From: Filomicrobium sp.
GTDB taxonomy: Bacteria; Pseudomonadota; Alphaproteobacteria; Rhizobiales; Hyphomicrobiaceae
DNA: 64,000 nucleotides
Assembly: GCA_017792465.1 (NCBI GenBank)
Contig: CP051234.1
Span: 2,822,501-2,886,500, forward strand
Direction: 5' to 3'
Shown: positions 26,099 to 34,272 of the stretch, one piece after another
Numbering within the stretch: position 1 is the first letter of the stretch
Layout of the letters: every line of letters starts with the position of its first letter
Position numbers and translations under genes: made by a program
Notes under the pieces: generated by a model
What the model was told of the DNA's origin: nothing
What the model saw: only the letters and a program-made list of their open reading frames with translations
Databases searched by the model: none

Positions 26099-26905
26099 AT
26101 GGCCGAACGCAAGAGTTGGTTTCCGTTTAACGCTAAGCAAACCGTCAACATCTTGAGTGAGTTCGGCCCGTTGGTGGCGATGTTCATCGTCAACGCGGCG
26201 GCAGGCATCAACGCCGGGACATGGGCGCTGATCTTAACGACCGGTTTGGCAATGCTGGTGATGCATCAGGTGCTTGGGCGCCTGCCAGTCTTTCCGGTCA
26301 TTGCCTCGTCCGTCACCGTGTTGTTCGGGATCATGACGCTCGTCACCGGCGATGCCATGTGGATCCAGATTAAGGTGACGATCTTCAACGTCATGTTCGC
26401 GTTGTTCCTTTTCGGCGGGCTCCTCTACAACAAGAACTTCTTCCAGCACATTTTCGAGGGGACTTTTCACTACACCAAGGAAGGCTGGGACAAGTTTACC
26501 TGGAGTTTTGCCTGGTTCTTCGTGCTGACGGCGGTGCTGAACGAAGTCGTGCGGCAATATTTCCAGAAAGACGGCCTTTATCCTGCGACCGACAGTTCCC
26601 TCTATCAGCTGCTTGGCTTCCAGATGGATGGCGTCAACGTCTGGATCCTGTTCAAGATCGCGTTCATCATGCCGCTGTCTGGGCTCTACGCCTGGTATCT
26701 GACGACGCTGATGCACAAGTACCGGCTGCCTGAGCCTGAAGCAGACGGCGATGTCGATCACGGCCGTAGCGGCGGTGGCGATATTCCAAGCTCCGGCGGA
26801 GTTGCGCCTGGCGCGGCTAAATCCAAGGGTGGCCCGGGTGCGGCAAATCCTGGCGGTCTGGGACCGGCGGCGAGACTTGGTGCTTCATCGTCGCCGAGTT
26901 CCTGA
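26099..26905 (+). CDS. yciB: Intracellular septation protein A family (YciB/IspZ), copy 1
   Basis: A 268-aa inner-membrane protein with five or six helices. Family marks are LSEFGPLVAMFIVN, LGRLPVFPVIASSVTVLFG, IKVTIFNVMFALFLFGG, YTKEGWDKFTWSFAWFF and LNEVVRQY. YciB acts in envelope maintenance and septation with the divisome. The family usually ends near 180-200 aa; here a Gly/Pro/Ser/Ala-rich tail of about 50 residues follows. The ATG at 26099 begins the conserved region; the frame is open upstream but without a better start. A second yciB lies immediately downstream. Confidence 0.9.
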   Translation: MAERKSWFPFNAKQTVNILSEFGPLVAMFIVNAAAGINAGTWALILTTGLAMLVMHQVLGRLPVFPVIASSVTVLFGIMTLVTGDAMWIQIKVTIFNVMFALFLFGGLLYNKNFFQHIFEGTFHYTKEGWDKFTWSFAWFFVLTAVLNEVVRQYFQKDGLYPATDSSLYQLLGFQMDGVNVWILFKIAFIMPLSGLYAWYLTTLMHKYRLPEPEADGDVDHGRSGGGDIPSSGGVAPGAAKSKGGPGAANPGGLGPAARLGASSSPSS

Positions 26906-26949
26906 GATTTCGCCCTTTAAGCCGGCCTAACAGCTTCATTTCAAAAAGA

Positions 26950-26990
26950 AACGCCAGACGCGGGTAGATTTTCCCGGCGGCTGGCGTCTT
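26950..26990. terminator. Hairpin between the yciB genes
   Basis: ACGCCAG (26951-26957) pairs with CTGGCGT (26981-26987), with an inner CGCGGG/CCCGGCG pair. The T-rich side is on the minus strand, so termination on the plus strand would be weak. Confidence 0.35.
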
Positions 26991-27166
26991 GCATCCTGGA
27001 CGCCAAATAGGGCATTGGTTGTCGATGGCTACCGGCTCAAGCTTCTGCTAGGCAGCGGAACCTGTAAGAAAAAGAACAAGAAGAATAAGGAATCAGGGCC
27101 GAACCGGGTGTCATGCGGGGTGTCACGCGGGTTGCCATGGGCCCAATCTGGGGGAAAGTTAAGGAA

Positions 27167-27772
27167 ATGAGCGACTTGTCGGACAAGGACGGTTCGGAAT
27201 CTGAAAAGGAACCGGAGATCTCGATTGATCCGCGCCAGCTGATCAAGCTGGTCGTGGAACTCGGGCCGCTTGTCGTCTTTTTTGTCGTCAATTCTCAGGC
27301 CGGGATCTTTGTTGGAACCGCGTGGTTCATGGTGGCGACGATCGTTGCGCTGGTCGCCTCAAGGGTGATCCTTGGGCGCATACCGCTGATGCCGCTGATT
27401 TCGGGTGCCGCGATCCTGCTGTTTGGGGGGCTGACGCTGTGGCTGCAGGATGCACTTTTCATAAAAATCAAACCGACGATCGTTAATATGATCTTTGCAA
27501 CCATCCTGCTGACGGGGCTGGCTTTCGGGCAATCGTTACTGAAGTATGTGTTCGATGAGGCTTTCAGCTTAACCGAAGAGGGGTGGCGAATCCTTACCTT
27601 GCGCTGGGGGATATTTTTTCTGTTTCTGGCGCTCCTTAATGAAATTATTTGGCGCAATTTTTCCGAAGACTTCTGGATAAGTTTCAAGATCTGGGGGATT
27701 ATGCCAATAACGATGATATTTGCGACTGCTCAAGTCGGTCTTTTGCAGAAGTACGAGAAAAGCAAGAATTGA
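27167..27772 (+). CDS. yciB: Intracellular septation protein A family (YciB/IspZ), copy 2
   Basis: A 201-aa paralogue of the preceding protein. It shares the same helix order (VELGPLVVFFVVNSQAG, LGRIPLMPLISGAAILLFGGL, IKPTIVNMIFATILLTG, LTEEGWRILTLRWGIFFLF, LNEIIWRNF) but has an acidic N-terminal extension (SDKDGSESEKEPE) and no Gly-rich tail. I chose the ATG at 27167 because AAGGAA precedes it; ATGs at 27113 and 27137 are in frame. Divergence from copy 1 is large, so the duplication is old. Confidence 0.88.
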   Translation: MSDLSDKDGSESEKEPEISIDPRQLIKLVVELGPLVVFFVVNSQAGIFVGTAWFMVATIVALVASRVILGRIPLMPLISGAAILLFGGLTLWLQDALFIKIKPTIVNMIFATILLTGLAFGQSLLKYVFDEAFSLTEEGWRILTLRWGIFFLFLALLNEIIWRNFSEDFWISFKIWGIMPITMIFATAQVGLLQKYEKSKN

Positions 27773-28017
27773 GTATTACTCGGTCCGCGATGAGAATATG
27801 AGTCGGATTTTAATATTGGTTGCGCACTGACGATCTTGGCAAAGACAGTATTTACTGCGGGTTGCCTTGGGACAGACGTTCATTTTCTAGAAGCTCAGAT
27901 TCGAAACGAACTATAGACGAGCTAGTCGATTTCGTATTTTCTATTTTGTGAAAGGTTTCCTTTTCCGTGACGGTTAAGGGAGCCTTTGGCACCTCAACTC
28001 TGTGAAATAGCGAGCTG

Positions 28018-28554
28018 ATGGCTAGGAAAAAAAAAACACTGACGACCCAAAGCGGCGCCAAGGAGTCTCCGGTCGTGCAACTTGAACAATCTCCCATTCA
28101 TTTGCTTCATCGCGCAGGTCAGTGCGCAGGTGACGTCTTCCAGTCCGAGATGCGAACGGAAGATCTGACACCCAGACAGTATGCGGTCCTCGTCGCTGTT
28201 GCCGAACGCGAAGGGCTCAGTCAGACCAATCTCGTCGAGATGACTGGAATCGATCGTTCGACGCTGGCTGATATCATTCGCCGGATGTTGAAAAAGGGTC
28301 TCGTGCAACGTCGACGTACCAAAGAGGATGCGCGCGCTTATGCGGTGAAGCTGACGGAGGAAGGCCGGCGCATGCTGCAGTCGGCTGTCCCGATGGCGCG
28401 CAAAGTCGATGACCGCATTCTCGAAGCGCTCCCGACGGCGCAGCGCGAGCGGTTTTTGACGGATCTGAATACGATCGTGAAGGCGCTTGGAAAGCTTGAA
28501 GCGGCCGTTGAACCGAAGTTGAAGGTCAAGGTTGGCGGGCGGCGCCGGAGCTAA
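28018..28554 (+). CDS. MarR family transcriptional regulator
   Basis: A 178-aa winged-helix regulator. The DNA-binding core is LTPRQYAVLVAVAEREGLSQ (about 50-69), TNLVEMTGIDRSTLADIIRRM as recognition region, and KKGLVQRRRTKEDARAYAV as wing. Dimerisation helices flank it, and both termini are Lys-rich. The target is unknown. The gene is monocistronic and converges with a tetR-type gene. A run of ten adenines immediately after the start codon encodes Lys-Lys-Lys and could be a slippage site. Confidence 0.9.
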   Translation: MARKKKTLTTQSGAKESPVVQLEQSPIHLLHRAGQCAGDVFQSEMRTEDLTPRQYAVLVAVAEREGLSQTNLVEMTGIDRSTLADIIRRMLKKGLVQRRRTKEDARAYAVKLTEEGRRMLQSAVPMARKVDDRILEALPTAQRERFLTDLNTIVKALGKLEAAVEPKLKVKVGGRRRS

Positions 28555-28610
28555 TCCGGCCATTCCTCTCCACGTCGACGACGACTGGGTTTTGGGCCTG
28601 CGAGGGTGGG

Positions 28611-29231
28611 TTATCTGCCCGGAAGGCCTTTGGCGGTGCAGCCAAGCAGGAACAGAATTTGGCTGCGTGTTGCGATGGGGTCAAACTCACCCAGCTTGCG
28701 ATCGAGAGACAGTGAAACGATCCCGTGCACTGAAGCAAACAGCGCGCGGGCTCCGTTACGTCGTTGTGCTTCATCCTCTATGGCGTCAGTCATACAGGCT
28801 TCGACAAGTGCGAAGAGCTTGTCCTGATCCTGTCGGTATTCGGGCGGAGCCAGTTTGCCTTCCGGCAACTGGTGCTCGAAGATCGCGCGCCATGTGTTTT
28901 GGTTCGTCGCGGCAAAGTCGAAGTAGGCATTGGCGAGCGCGAGCAAGCGCTCGTAGGTCGGTGCTGTGCGGGTTATTTCAAAGGCGTCTTGCAGCGCAAC
29001 GCCCAGGTTCGCGAGCGTCTGCATGTTGAGCGCGATGATGAGTGCATCGAGGTCTTCGAAAACGTTATAGATAGATCCGACGGCGCAGCCGGCTTGTTTG
29101 GCAATGCGACGGGCCTGGACGGCTTGCAGGCCTTCTTCCTGAATGATCCGGCGGCCAATTTCCAACACGTCGTTGCGTAACTTGGTTCGGAAGGCCGGTG
29201 AGGCCGTTTGTTTTTTTGCTGGTGATTTCAT
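28611..29231 (-). CDS. TetR family transcriptional regulator (WHG-type C-terminus)
   Basis: A 206-aa repressor-type protein. The N-terminal helix-turn-helix reads EGLQAVQARRIAKQAGCAVG (about 34-53) then SIYNVFEDLDAL. The C-terminal ligand/dimer domain carries FASVHGIVSLSL, which matches the WHG group of TetR proteins. The start is the ATG at 29231. Ligand and targets cannot be inferred; no adjacent divergent operon is obvious. Confidence 0.9.
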   Translation of the reverse strand: MKSPAKKQTASPAFRTKLRNDVLEIGRRIIQEEGLQAVQARRIAKQAGCAVGSIYNVFEDLDALIIALNMQTLANLGVALQDAFEITRTAPTYERLLALANAYFDFAATNQNTWRAIFEHQLPEGKLAPPEYRQDQDKLFALVEACMTDAIEDEAQRRNGARALFASVHGIVSLSLDRKLGEFDPIATRSQILFLLGCTAKGLPGR

Positions 29232-29580
29232 TCTGTTAGAGGGCCAATCTGAGGGCGTTCATTAGTAGGGAATGGCCGCAATTCCTTTTCACGTCGGAAG
29301 TATAGTTTTTTCAGTCGCCTTCAAGGCCAATGTGAACCTAGTTCATTATATTTTCGTTTTGGAATGCATCTAGTATTTTTTCATGTTTTTGCATGCGTGA
29401 CTATTTCCAGATTTTTCCCAGGACTGGCAGAGAGTATGCATATCTGTGTTTGGACGAACATAGATTAAAGTGTTTTGCGCTGCGCAAGGCGGAAATGAAA
29501 ACGGCGGCTCACTGGGCCGCCGCCGTTTTCGTCTCTTTCGAGCTTTTCAAGCTTCCAATGACTGGAAGGTTTTTGGCACG
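29232..29580. other. AT-rich intergenic region tetR-asd
   Basis: About 350 bp. The tetR-proximal part is AT-rich and presumably promoter. The asd-proximal part contains the terminator at 29497-29530. No gene is supported. Confidence 0.5.
29497..29530 (-). terminator. Bidirectional terminator after asd
   Basis: A perfect 12-bp stem (GAAAACGGCGGC at 29497-29508 with GCCGCCGTTTTC at 29519-29530). T-tracts flank it on both strands; it lies 50 nt beyond the asd stop. Confidence 0.85.
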
Positions 29581-30609
29581 TCAAGCCGCCTTGTTCATGA
29601 AGCCGCGTTCGATCATCAGCTCGGCGATCTGAACGGTGTTTAGGGCAGCGCCTTTCAGCAGGTTGTCGGAGACAATCCACATGGCCAGCCCGTTGTCGAC
29701 GGTCGGATCGCTGCGGATGCGGCTGACAAAGGTGTCGTATTCACCGGCTGCCTCGATCGGCGTGACGTAGCCGCCGGGCTCTCGTTTGTCGACAACTGAG
29801 ATGCCTGGGGCGTCGCGCAGGATCTCGCGGGCCTCTTCGGGCTCGATCTCGCGTTCGAACTCGATATTCACGGCTTCGCAGTGGCTGACGAAGACCGGGA
29901 CGCGCACGCAGGTTGCCGTGAGCTTGATCTTGGGATCAAGCATCTTCTTGGTCTCGGCCAGCATCTTCCATTCCTCTTTGGTGTAGCCGTCTTCCATGAA
30001 GACATCGATGTGAGGAATGCAGTTGAAGGCGATTTCCTTCGGGAACTTCTTGGCGTCAACTTCCTGGCCGGGAACGTATTTTCCCTTGGTTTGCGACCAC
30101 AGCTCGTCCATGGCGTCCTTGCCGGCGCCAGAAACGGACTGATAGGTCGAGACGACGACGCGCTTGATGCCGGCGCGTTCATGCAGCGGCTTCAGTGCGA
30201 CGACGAGCTGAGCCGTCGAGCAGTTGGGGTTGGCGATGATGTTCTTCTTGGTGTAGCCCGCGATGGCGTCCGGATTGACTTCCGGCACGATGAGCGGAAC
30301 GTCAGGGTCGTAGCGCCAGCACGATGAGTTATCGATGACGACGCAGCCCTTGGCGCCGATCTTCGGGCTCCATTCCTTGGAAACACTAGAGCCTGCCGAC
30401 ATCAGGCAGAAATCGGCTTTCGAGAAGTCGAAGGTTTCCAGGTCGCGGCATTTGAGCCGGGAATCGCCATAAGAGACCTCAACGCCGATCGAGCGGCGTG
30501 AAGCCAGCGGGAAGATCTCGTCGGCGGGGAACTTGCGATCGGCAAGTACGTCCAGCATCTCGCGGCCTACGTTGCCCGTGGCACCCACTATCGCGACCTT
30601 GTAGCCCAT
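29581..30609 (-). CDS. asd: Aspartate-semialdehyde dehydrogenase
   Basis: A 342-aa NADPH enzyme that reduces aspartyl phosphate to the semialdehyde, the branch point for lysine/diaminopimelate and threonine/methionine. The nucleotide-binding start is VAIVGATGNVGREML (5-19), the active-site cysteine is C130 in NPNCST, and the conserved histidine is in PVFVSHCEAVN. The start at 30609 gives the family length; the frame upstream is open but unrelated. It is monocistronic. dapB, dapF and a DapC-like gene of the same pathway are scattered in this window. Confidence 0.96.
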   Translation of the reverse strand: MGYKVAIVGATGNVGREMLDVLADRKFPADEIFPLASRRSIGVEVSYGDSRLKCRDLETFDFSKADFCLMSAGSSVSKEWSPKIGAKGCVVIDNSSCWRYDPDVPLIVPEVNPDAIAGYTKKNIIANPNCSTAQLVVALKPLHERAGIKRVVVSTYQSVSGAGKDAMDELWSQTKGKYVPGQEVDAKKFPKEIAFNCIPHIDVFMEDGYTKEEWKMLAETKKMLDPKIKLTATCVRVPVFVSHCEAVNIEFEREIEPEEAREILRDAPGISVVDKREPGGYVTPIEAAGEYDTFVSRIRSDPTVDNGLAMWIVSDNLLKGAALNTVQIAELMIERGFMNKAA

Positions 30610-30880
30610 CTTTGTCTCGTCCTTCGTTGTCCGGCTCGAACGTCTTGAGCCGCCAGGCGGGGGCATTTGTCTCAGATGCCCGCCAGGCGGTCATCGCCAG
30701 CAGAATTTCCTGTGTAGCCGGGCACACTTAGCGCTTCGTTGGCCAAGGTTCAAGGAAGCTTGCGGTCTGGAGGCCGGATTTCAGAAATTCAGAGGCTGGC
30801 AATCGGCATATTTGGCTTTAGGATCGATCGCTATAAGGACAGGGGCCAACCGCGTTCACGTCATTAAAAGGACGAACACG

Positions 30881-31345
30881 ATGGAGCGTTGGAGAACGAC
30901 CTGGATATTTTATCCCGCAGTGGGCGCGATGCTGGCGGCCGTTGTGGCTTTATTTCCTCTGAGCGCGCTGGCGATCGGGTCGTGGATGACCGATGAGGAG
31001 CTGCGCGCGACGTTCCATGGCGTGACAGTCGTCGGCCAGTATTCCGATGGGCGCAGTTTTTCAGAGCTTTATGCCACCGACAATCATCTGGAGTATTTCG
31101 AAGGACCGATGGAGAACACGGGGCATTGGTCGGTGATTTCGGGAACCTTCTGCACGATCTACCGCGGCGATTTGAGCGGCGGGTGCTACCGGGTCACGCG
31201 CAAGGGCAGCAATTGCTTTGAATTCTATTTCGTGGCGCGGACTGAGGATCAGGTTCGGCGCCGGCGCGAAGGCCGGCCGGGCTGGACGGCTCAGGCCTGG
31301 ATCAAGGACAAGGCCCAAACCTGTAACGACGTGCCGTCGGTTTGA
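30881..31345 (+). CDS. Hypothetical exported protein, 154 aa
   Basis: Not assigned to a function. A signal peptide (YPAVGAMLAAVVALFPLSALA, cut near residue 31) precedes a small domain of about 120 residues with four to five cysteines (TFCTIY, GGCYRV, SNCFEF, QTCND), probably disulfide-bonded in the periplasm. The pattern 'G.W....G.FC..Y...G.CY.V...G.NCFEFYF' resembles a small secreted family common in Rhizobiales-type bacteria. The ATG at 30881 follows AAAAGGACG. Its neighbours give no hint. Confidence 0.8.
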   Translation: MERWRTTWIFYPAVGAMLAAVVALFPLSALAIGSWMTDEELRATFHGVTVVGQYSDGRSFSELYATDNHLEYFEGPMENTGHWSVISGTFCTIYRGDLSGGCYRVTRKGSNCFEFYFVARTEDQVRRRREGRPGWTAQAWIKDKAQTCNDVPSV

Positions 31346-31422
31346 GGCACGGACTTGTGCGGGGCGGCAGATGGGGTGCGGGTCAGGCTGCTTGAGCTCG
31401 GTTAGGACAACCGGATAATCGG

Positions 31423-32217
31423 TTATTTCAAGATGCGTCCAAAGAGCCAGCATGAGGCTTGAATGATGCCGCCTTCGATGATCTCGCCGGCGATAACGCT
31501 GGGCGAGGCGACGACATCAAACGCTGCGGTCATCGTTTGGACTTCCAGCCAGTGGAAAGGCTGGCCGGTTTGTTCATTCACAAGTTCGCGGTGGTTCCTG
31601 ACGGTGCCGTTGATGAGCGCGTTCGAGGAGGCTGGTTTTTTCTCGGGATTATTGGCGTTGGCGGCTTCGGCCAAGAGACCGACCGGGAAAAACGATTGCG
31701 AGGTGAATTCGGGGCCATTGACCTGCTGGGCTGCATAAAACGCTTCGTCGGTGGGGAAGGCTTTCAATTCCCGTGCGAAGCCGCAGATGCGGGCGCGACA
31801 GGTCGCAGGCAATTCTTGGGCGCTGAATGCGGCAAAGTCGACGGCGTCGAATACGAGCGGAAAGTCGCCGCCTTCGGCCGCAGCACTTTCGGTTTCGCCG
31901 ACCCACCCATGGTAGGCGCCTTCAAAGGCGTTGTCCTCAGGGCGCTTGATGCGCTCGATGATATTGAGGGCGACATCGCTGGTGCCATCGAAGAACGGTG
32001 TAAGCCCTAAGATCTCGCGGACCTCGTCGCCGCCGTCGCTCATCGGCGGGGCTATGTGCAGCCAGACTTCGGCGCCCGACCGCGAGCGCCAGACGGCATA
32101 GTCGCCGACCGGTGTCGATAAGCCTTCGCGGGCGGCGTCGGCCAAGCCGGTTACAAGCTGTTCGAAAGCGGCGCGGTCGTTGACACCAAGACCGATGGAT
32201 TCAAGATTGCTTGCCAT
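31423..32217 (-). CDS. Hypothetical protein, 264 aa
   Basis: Not recognised. A soluble acidic protein without signal peptide or membrane helices. Its first part (GLGVNDRAAFEQLVTGLADA, AVWRSRSGAEVWLH) has the look of a vicinal-oxygen-chelate/glyoxalase-like domain. The second half (VFDAVDFAAFS..., ARICGFARELKAF) looks like beta-rich binding sequence ending ASCWLFGRILK. Function unknown. It lies just downstream of leuB on the same strand, separated by about 90 bp. Confidence 0.75.
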   Translation of the reverse strand: MASNLESIGLGVNDRAAFEQLVTGLADAAREGLSTPVGDYAVWRSRSGAEVWLHIAPPMSDGGDEVREILGLTPFFDGTSDVALNIIERIKRPEDNAFEGAYHGWVGETESAAAEGGDFPLVFDAVDFAAFSAQELPATCRARICGFARELKAFPTDEAFYAAQQVNGPEFTSQSFFPVGLLAEAANANNPEKKPASSNALINGTVRNHRELVNEQTGQPFHWLEVQTMTAAFDVVASPSVIAGEIIEGGIIQASCWLFGRILK

Positions 32218-32304
32218 GTTTCGCTTCCTTGCGCTTGTGTCAGTGGTTTGGCCGACAGGGCTCTTGTCTGCTTGATGCCCATCTTGCCGTTCGGCCGGAT
32301 GCCG

Positions 32305-33420
32305 TCAGGATAATGCGGCTTCGACTTCCTTGATGATCGCCTTGCCCATCTCTTCGGTGCCGACCTTGGTCAGACCGTTTTGCATGATGTCGGCGGTGCG
32401 CAGGCCATCGGCTAGAACCTTGGCGATTGCAGCTTCGATGGCATCGGCTTCGGCGGCCATGTCGCAGGAATAGCGAAGCGCCATGGCGAAGCTTGCAATC
32501 ATTGCGATGGGGTTGGCGAGCCCTTGTCCGGCGATGTCAGGAGCTGAGCCGTGGACGGGTTCATAAAGCGCCTTGGCGCGGCCGGTCTTGGGATCTGCGG
32601 CGCCGAGCGAAGCCGATGGCAGCATGCCCAGCGAGCCGGTCATCATGGCGGCTTCGTCGGAGAGGACGTCGCCGAACAGGTTATCGGTGACGATGACGTC
32701 GAACTGCTTGGGGTTGCGGATCAGCTGCATGGCGCAGTTGTCGGCCAGGATGTTTTCGAGTTGGACGTCGGGGGCATAGGCCTTGTGCGTGGCGACAGTG
32801 ACGTCGCGCCAGAGCACGCCGGTTTTCATGACGTTCCATTTGGCGGCCATGTGGAGCTTGTTGGAGCGCTTTTTGGCCAGGTCGCAGCCGAGCTTGATGA
32901 CGCGCTCAATTTCTGACGTCGTGTAGACCGTCGTGTCGACGCCGCGTTTTTCGCCGTTCTCCAGGGTGACGACTTCTTTGGGTTCACCGAAGTACGTGCC
33001 ACCGGTCAGTTCGCGCAGAATGAGGATGTCGAGGCCTTCGACGAGTTCGCGCTTCAGTGAGGAAGCTTCGGCGAGCGCCGGGTAGCAAATGGCCGGGCGC
33101 AGGTTGGCGAACAGGTCGAAATCCTTGCGCAGGCGCAGAAGGCCTGCTTCCGGGCGGTGCTCGTAGGGGACGTCGTCCCATTTGGGGCCGCCGACTGCGC
33201 CGAAAATGATGGCGTCGGCGTCGGCTGCCTTTTTCATGGCCTCTTCAGTGATCGAGACCTTGTGGGCATCGTAAGCGGCTCCACCGACCAGATCGCTGTC
33301 ATATTCGAAGCTGTTTTCGCCGCCCTTTGCGTTGAGGACACCGATGAGGCGCTCGACTTCGCGCATGATTTCTACGCCAATACCGTCGCCCGGCAGCAAA
33401 AGCAGCTTGTGTGTGGTCAT
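32305..33420 (-). CDS. leuB: 3-isopropylmalate dehydrogenase
   Basis: A 371-aa NAD enzyme of leucine synthesis. LLLPGDGIGVEIMREVERL (6-24) opens the decarboxylating-dehydrogenase fold; LLRLRKDFDLFANLRP, ELTGGTYFGEP, the FDVIVTDNLFGDVLSDEAA metal/substrate loop and VHGSAPDIAGQG are typical. The usual KANVL segment reads KWNVMKTGVLW, a modest divergence. The start at 33420 gives the family length. leuC/leuD are not adjacent. Confidence 0.95.
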   Translation of the reverse strand: MTTHKLLLLPGDGIGVEIMREVERLIGVLNAKGGENSFEYDSDLVGGAAYDAHKVSITEEAMKKAADADAIIFGAVGGPKWDDVPYEHRPEAGLLRLRKDFDLFANLRPAICYPALAEASSLKRELVEGLDILILRELTGGTYFGEPKEVVTLENGEKRGVDTTVYTTSEIERVIKLGCDLAKKRSNKLHMAAKWNVMKTGVLWRDVTVATHKAYAPDVQLENILADNCAMQLIRNPKQFDVIVTDNLFGDVLSDEAAMMTGSLGMLPSASLGAADPKTGRAKALYEPVHGSAPDIAGQGLANPIAMIASFAMALRYSCDMAAEADAIEAAIAKVLADGLRTADIMQNGLTKVGTEEMGKAIIKEVEAALS

Positions 33421-33745
33421 TCTTTGCTTCTCTTCGTTGTCTTGATTTGTCGTGGTCGTGTTCGGACGTGGCGTCCGGATTTCCGGCAAGCGCCGCGGAC
33501 TGATCGATTGACGGCGTAATGCGCTGATTCTGGCGTTGCTCTACCCCGTCACATGGCAAGCTGCAAGTTATCGGCAGGTTGAGCTTTGAAGTTTCTTTTG
33601 ATGGCGCCTGCATAATTGATGGTCATCGCCAGCATTTGAATTGTCTGATCCAGATCAGGCTGCGAAGATAAATTCCCGGGGAAAAAAGCGCTCAGCGGGT
33701 CAACCGAATGAGCCAATGCCCTTTAAAAAGATGAGGAAACGAAAG
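33421..33745. other. Divergent intergenic region leuB-DsrE
   Basis: About 325 bp with promoters expected for both genes. I see no attenuator-like leader peptide rich in Leu and no strong hairpin. Confidence 0.5.
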
Positions 33746-34204
33746 ATGTTACGATCAATTCTGGCTGTCGCACTGGCGACGGTCGTCATGGCTATCGGGC
33801 TTAGCGGTGCTCAAGCTGAAGATGGCCATTACGGGAAACAAAAGGTCGTCTACCACATCAATTATCCTGGCGGTGAGGGTGGCAAGAAATACTACGGCGC
33901 CCTACGCAATATTCAGAACCACATCAATGCGGTCGGTAAGGACAATATCGACGTGAAGGTTGTGATGCATGGGAACGGGCTTGGGCTGTTGCAGCAGGCC
34001 AAAGACGATCTCAAGCTGCAGGGCAACGTCACCAACCTGAAAACCCAGAATGTGGCGTTCAATGTCTGTGCAAATACTTTGAAGGGCCGGAAGATCGACA
34101 AAGATGAGGATCTTTTCGAGGTCTATGACGACGATATCGTTCCATCTGGAGTTGCGGAATTGAGTCGTCTGCAAGGTATGGGTTATACTTACATCAAGCC
34201 TTGA
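33746..34204 (+). CDS. Exported DsrE-family protein
   Basis: A 152-aa protein with a signal peptide ending LSGAQA (about residue 23) and a DsrE/YchN-type fold. VVYHINYPGG is the first strand, the helix LRNIQNHINAVG follows, then DVKVVMHGNGLGLLQQA and VAFNVCANTLKGRKI. The single cysteine in NVCANTL is at the position where DsrE-like proteins carry sulfur. Periplasmic DsrE-fold proteins are frequent in chemolithotrophs and methylotrophs, of unclear role. The ATG at 33746 follows GAGG; earlier in-frame ATGs at 33716 and 33731 lack a ribosome site. An M23 peptidase gene follows after 68 nt. Confidence 0.85.
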   Translation: MLRSILAVALATVVMAIGLSGAQAEDGHYGKQKVVYHINYPGGEGGKKYYGALRNIQNHINAVGKDNIDVKVVMHGNGLGLLQQAKDDLKLQGNVTNLKTQNVAFNVCANTLKGRKIDKDEDLFEVYDDDIVPSGVAELSRLQGMGYTYIKP

Positions 34205-34272
34205 GGTCCCTCTTCAGAGCGATGGTCAAGGCGTGAACGCCTTTGAACACGGCTCAGAATTGGAGGCACGCG

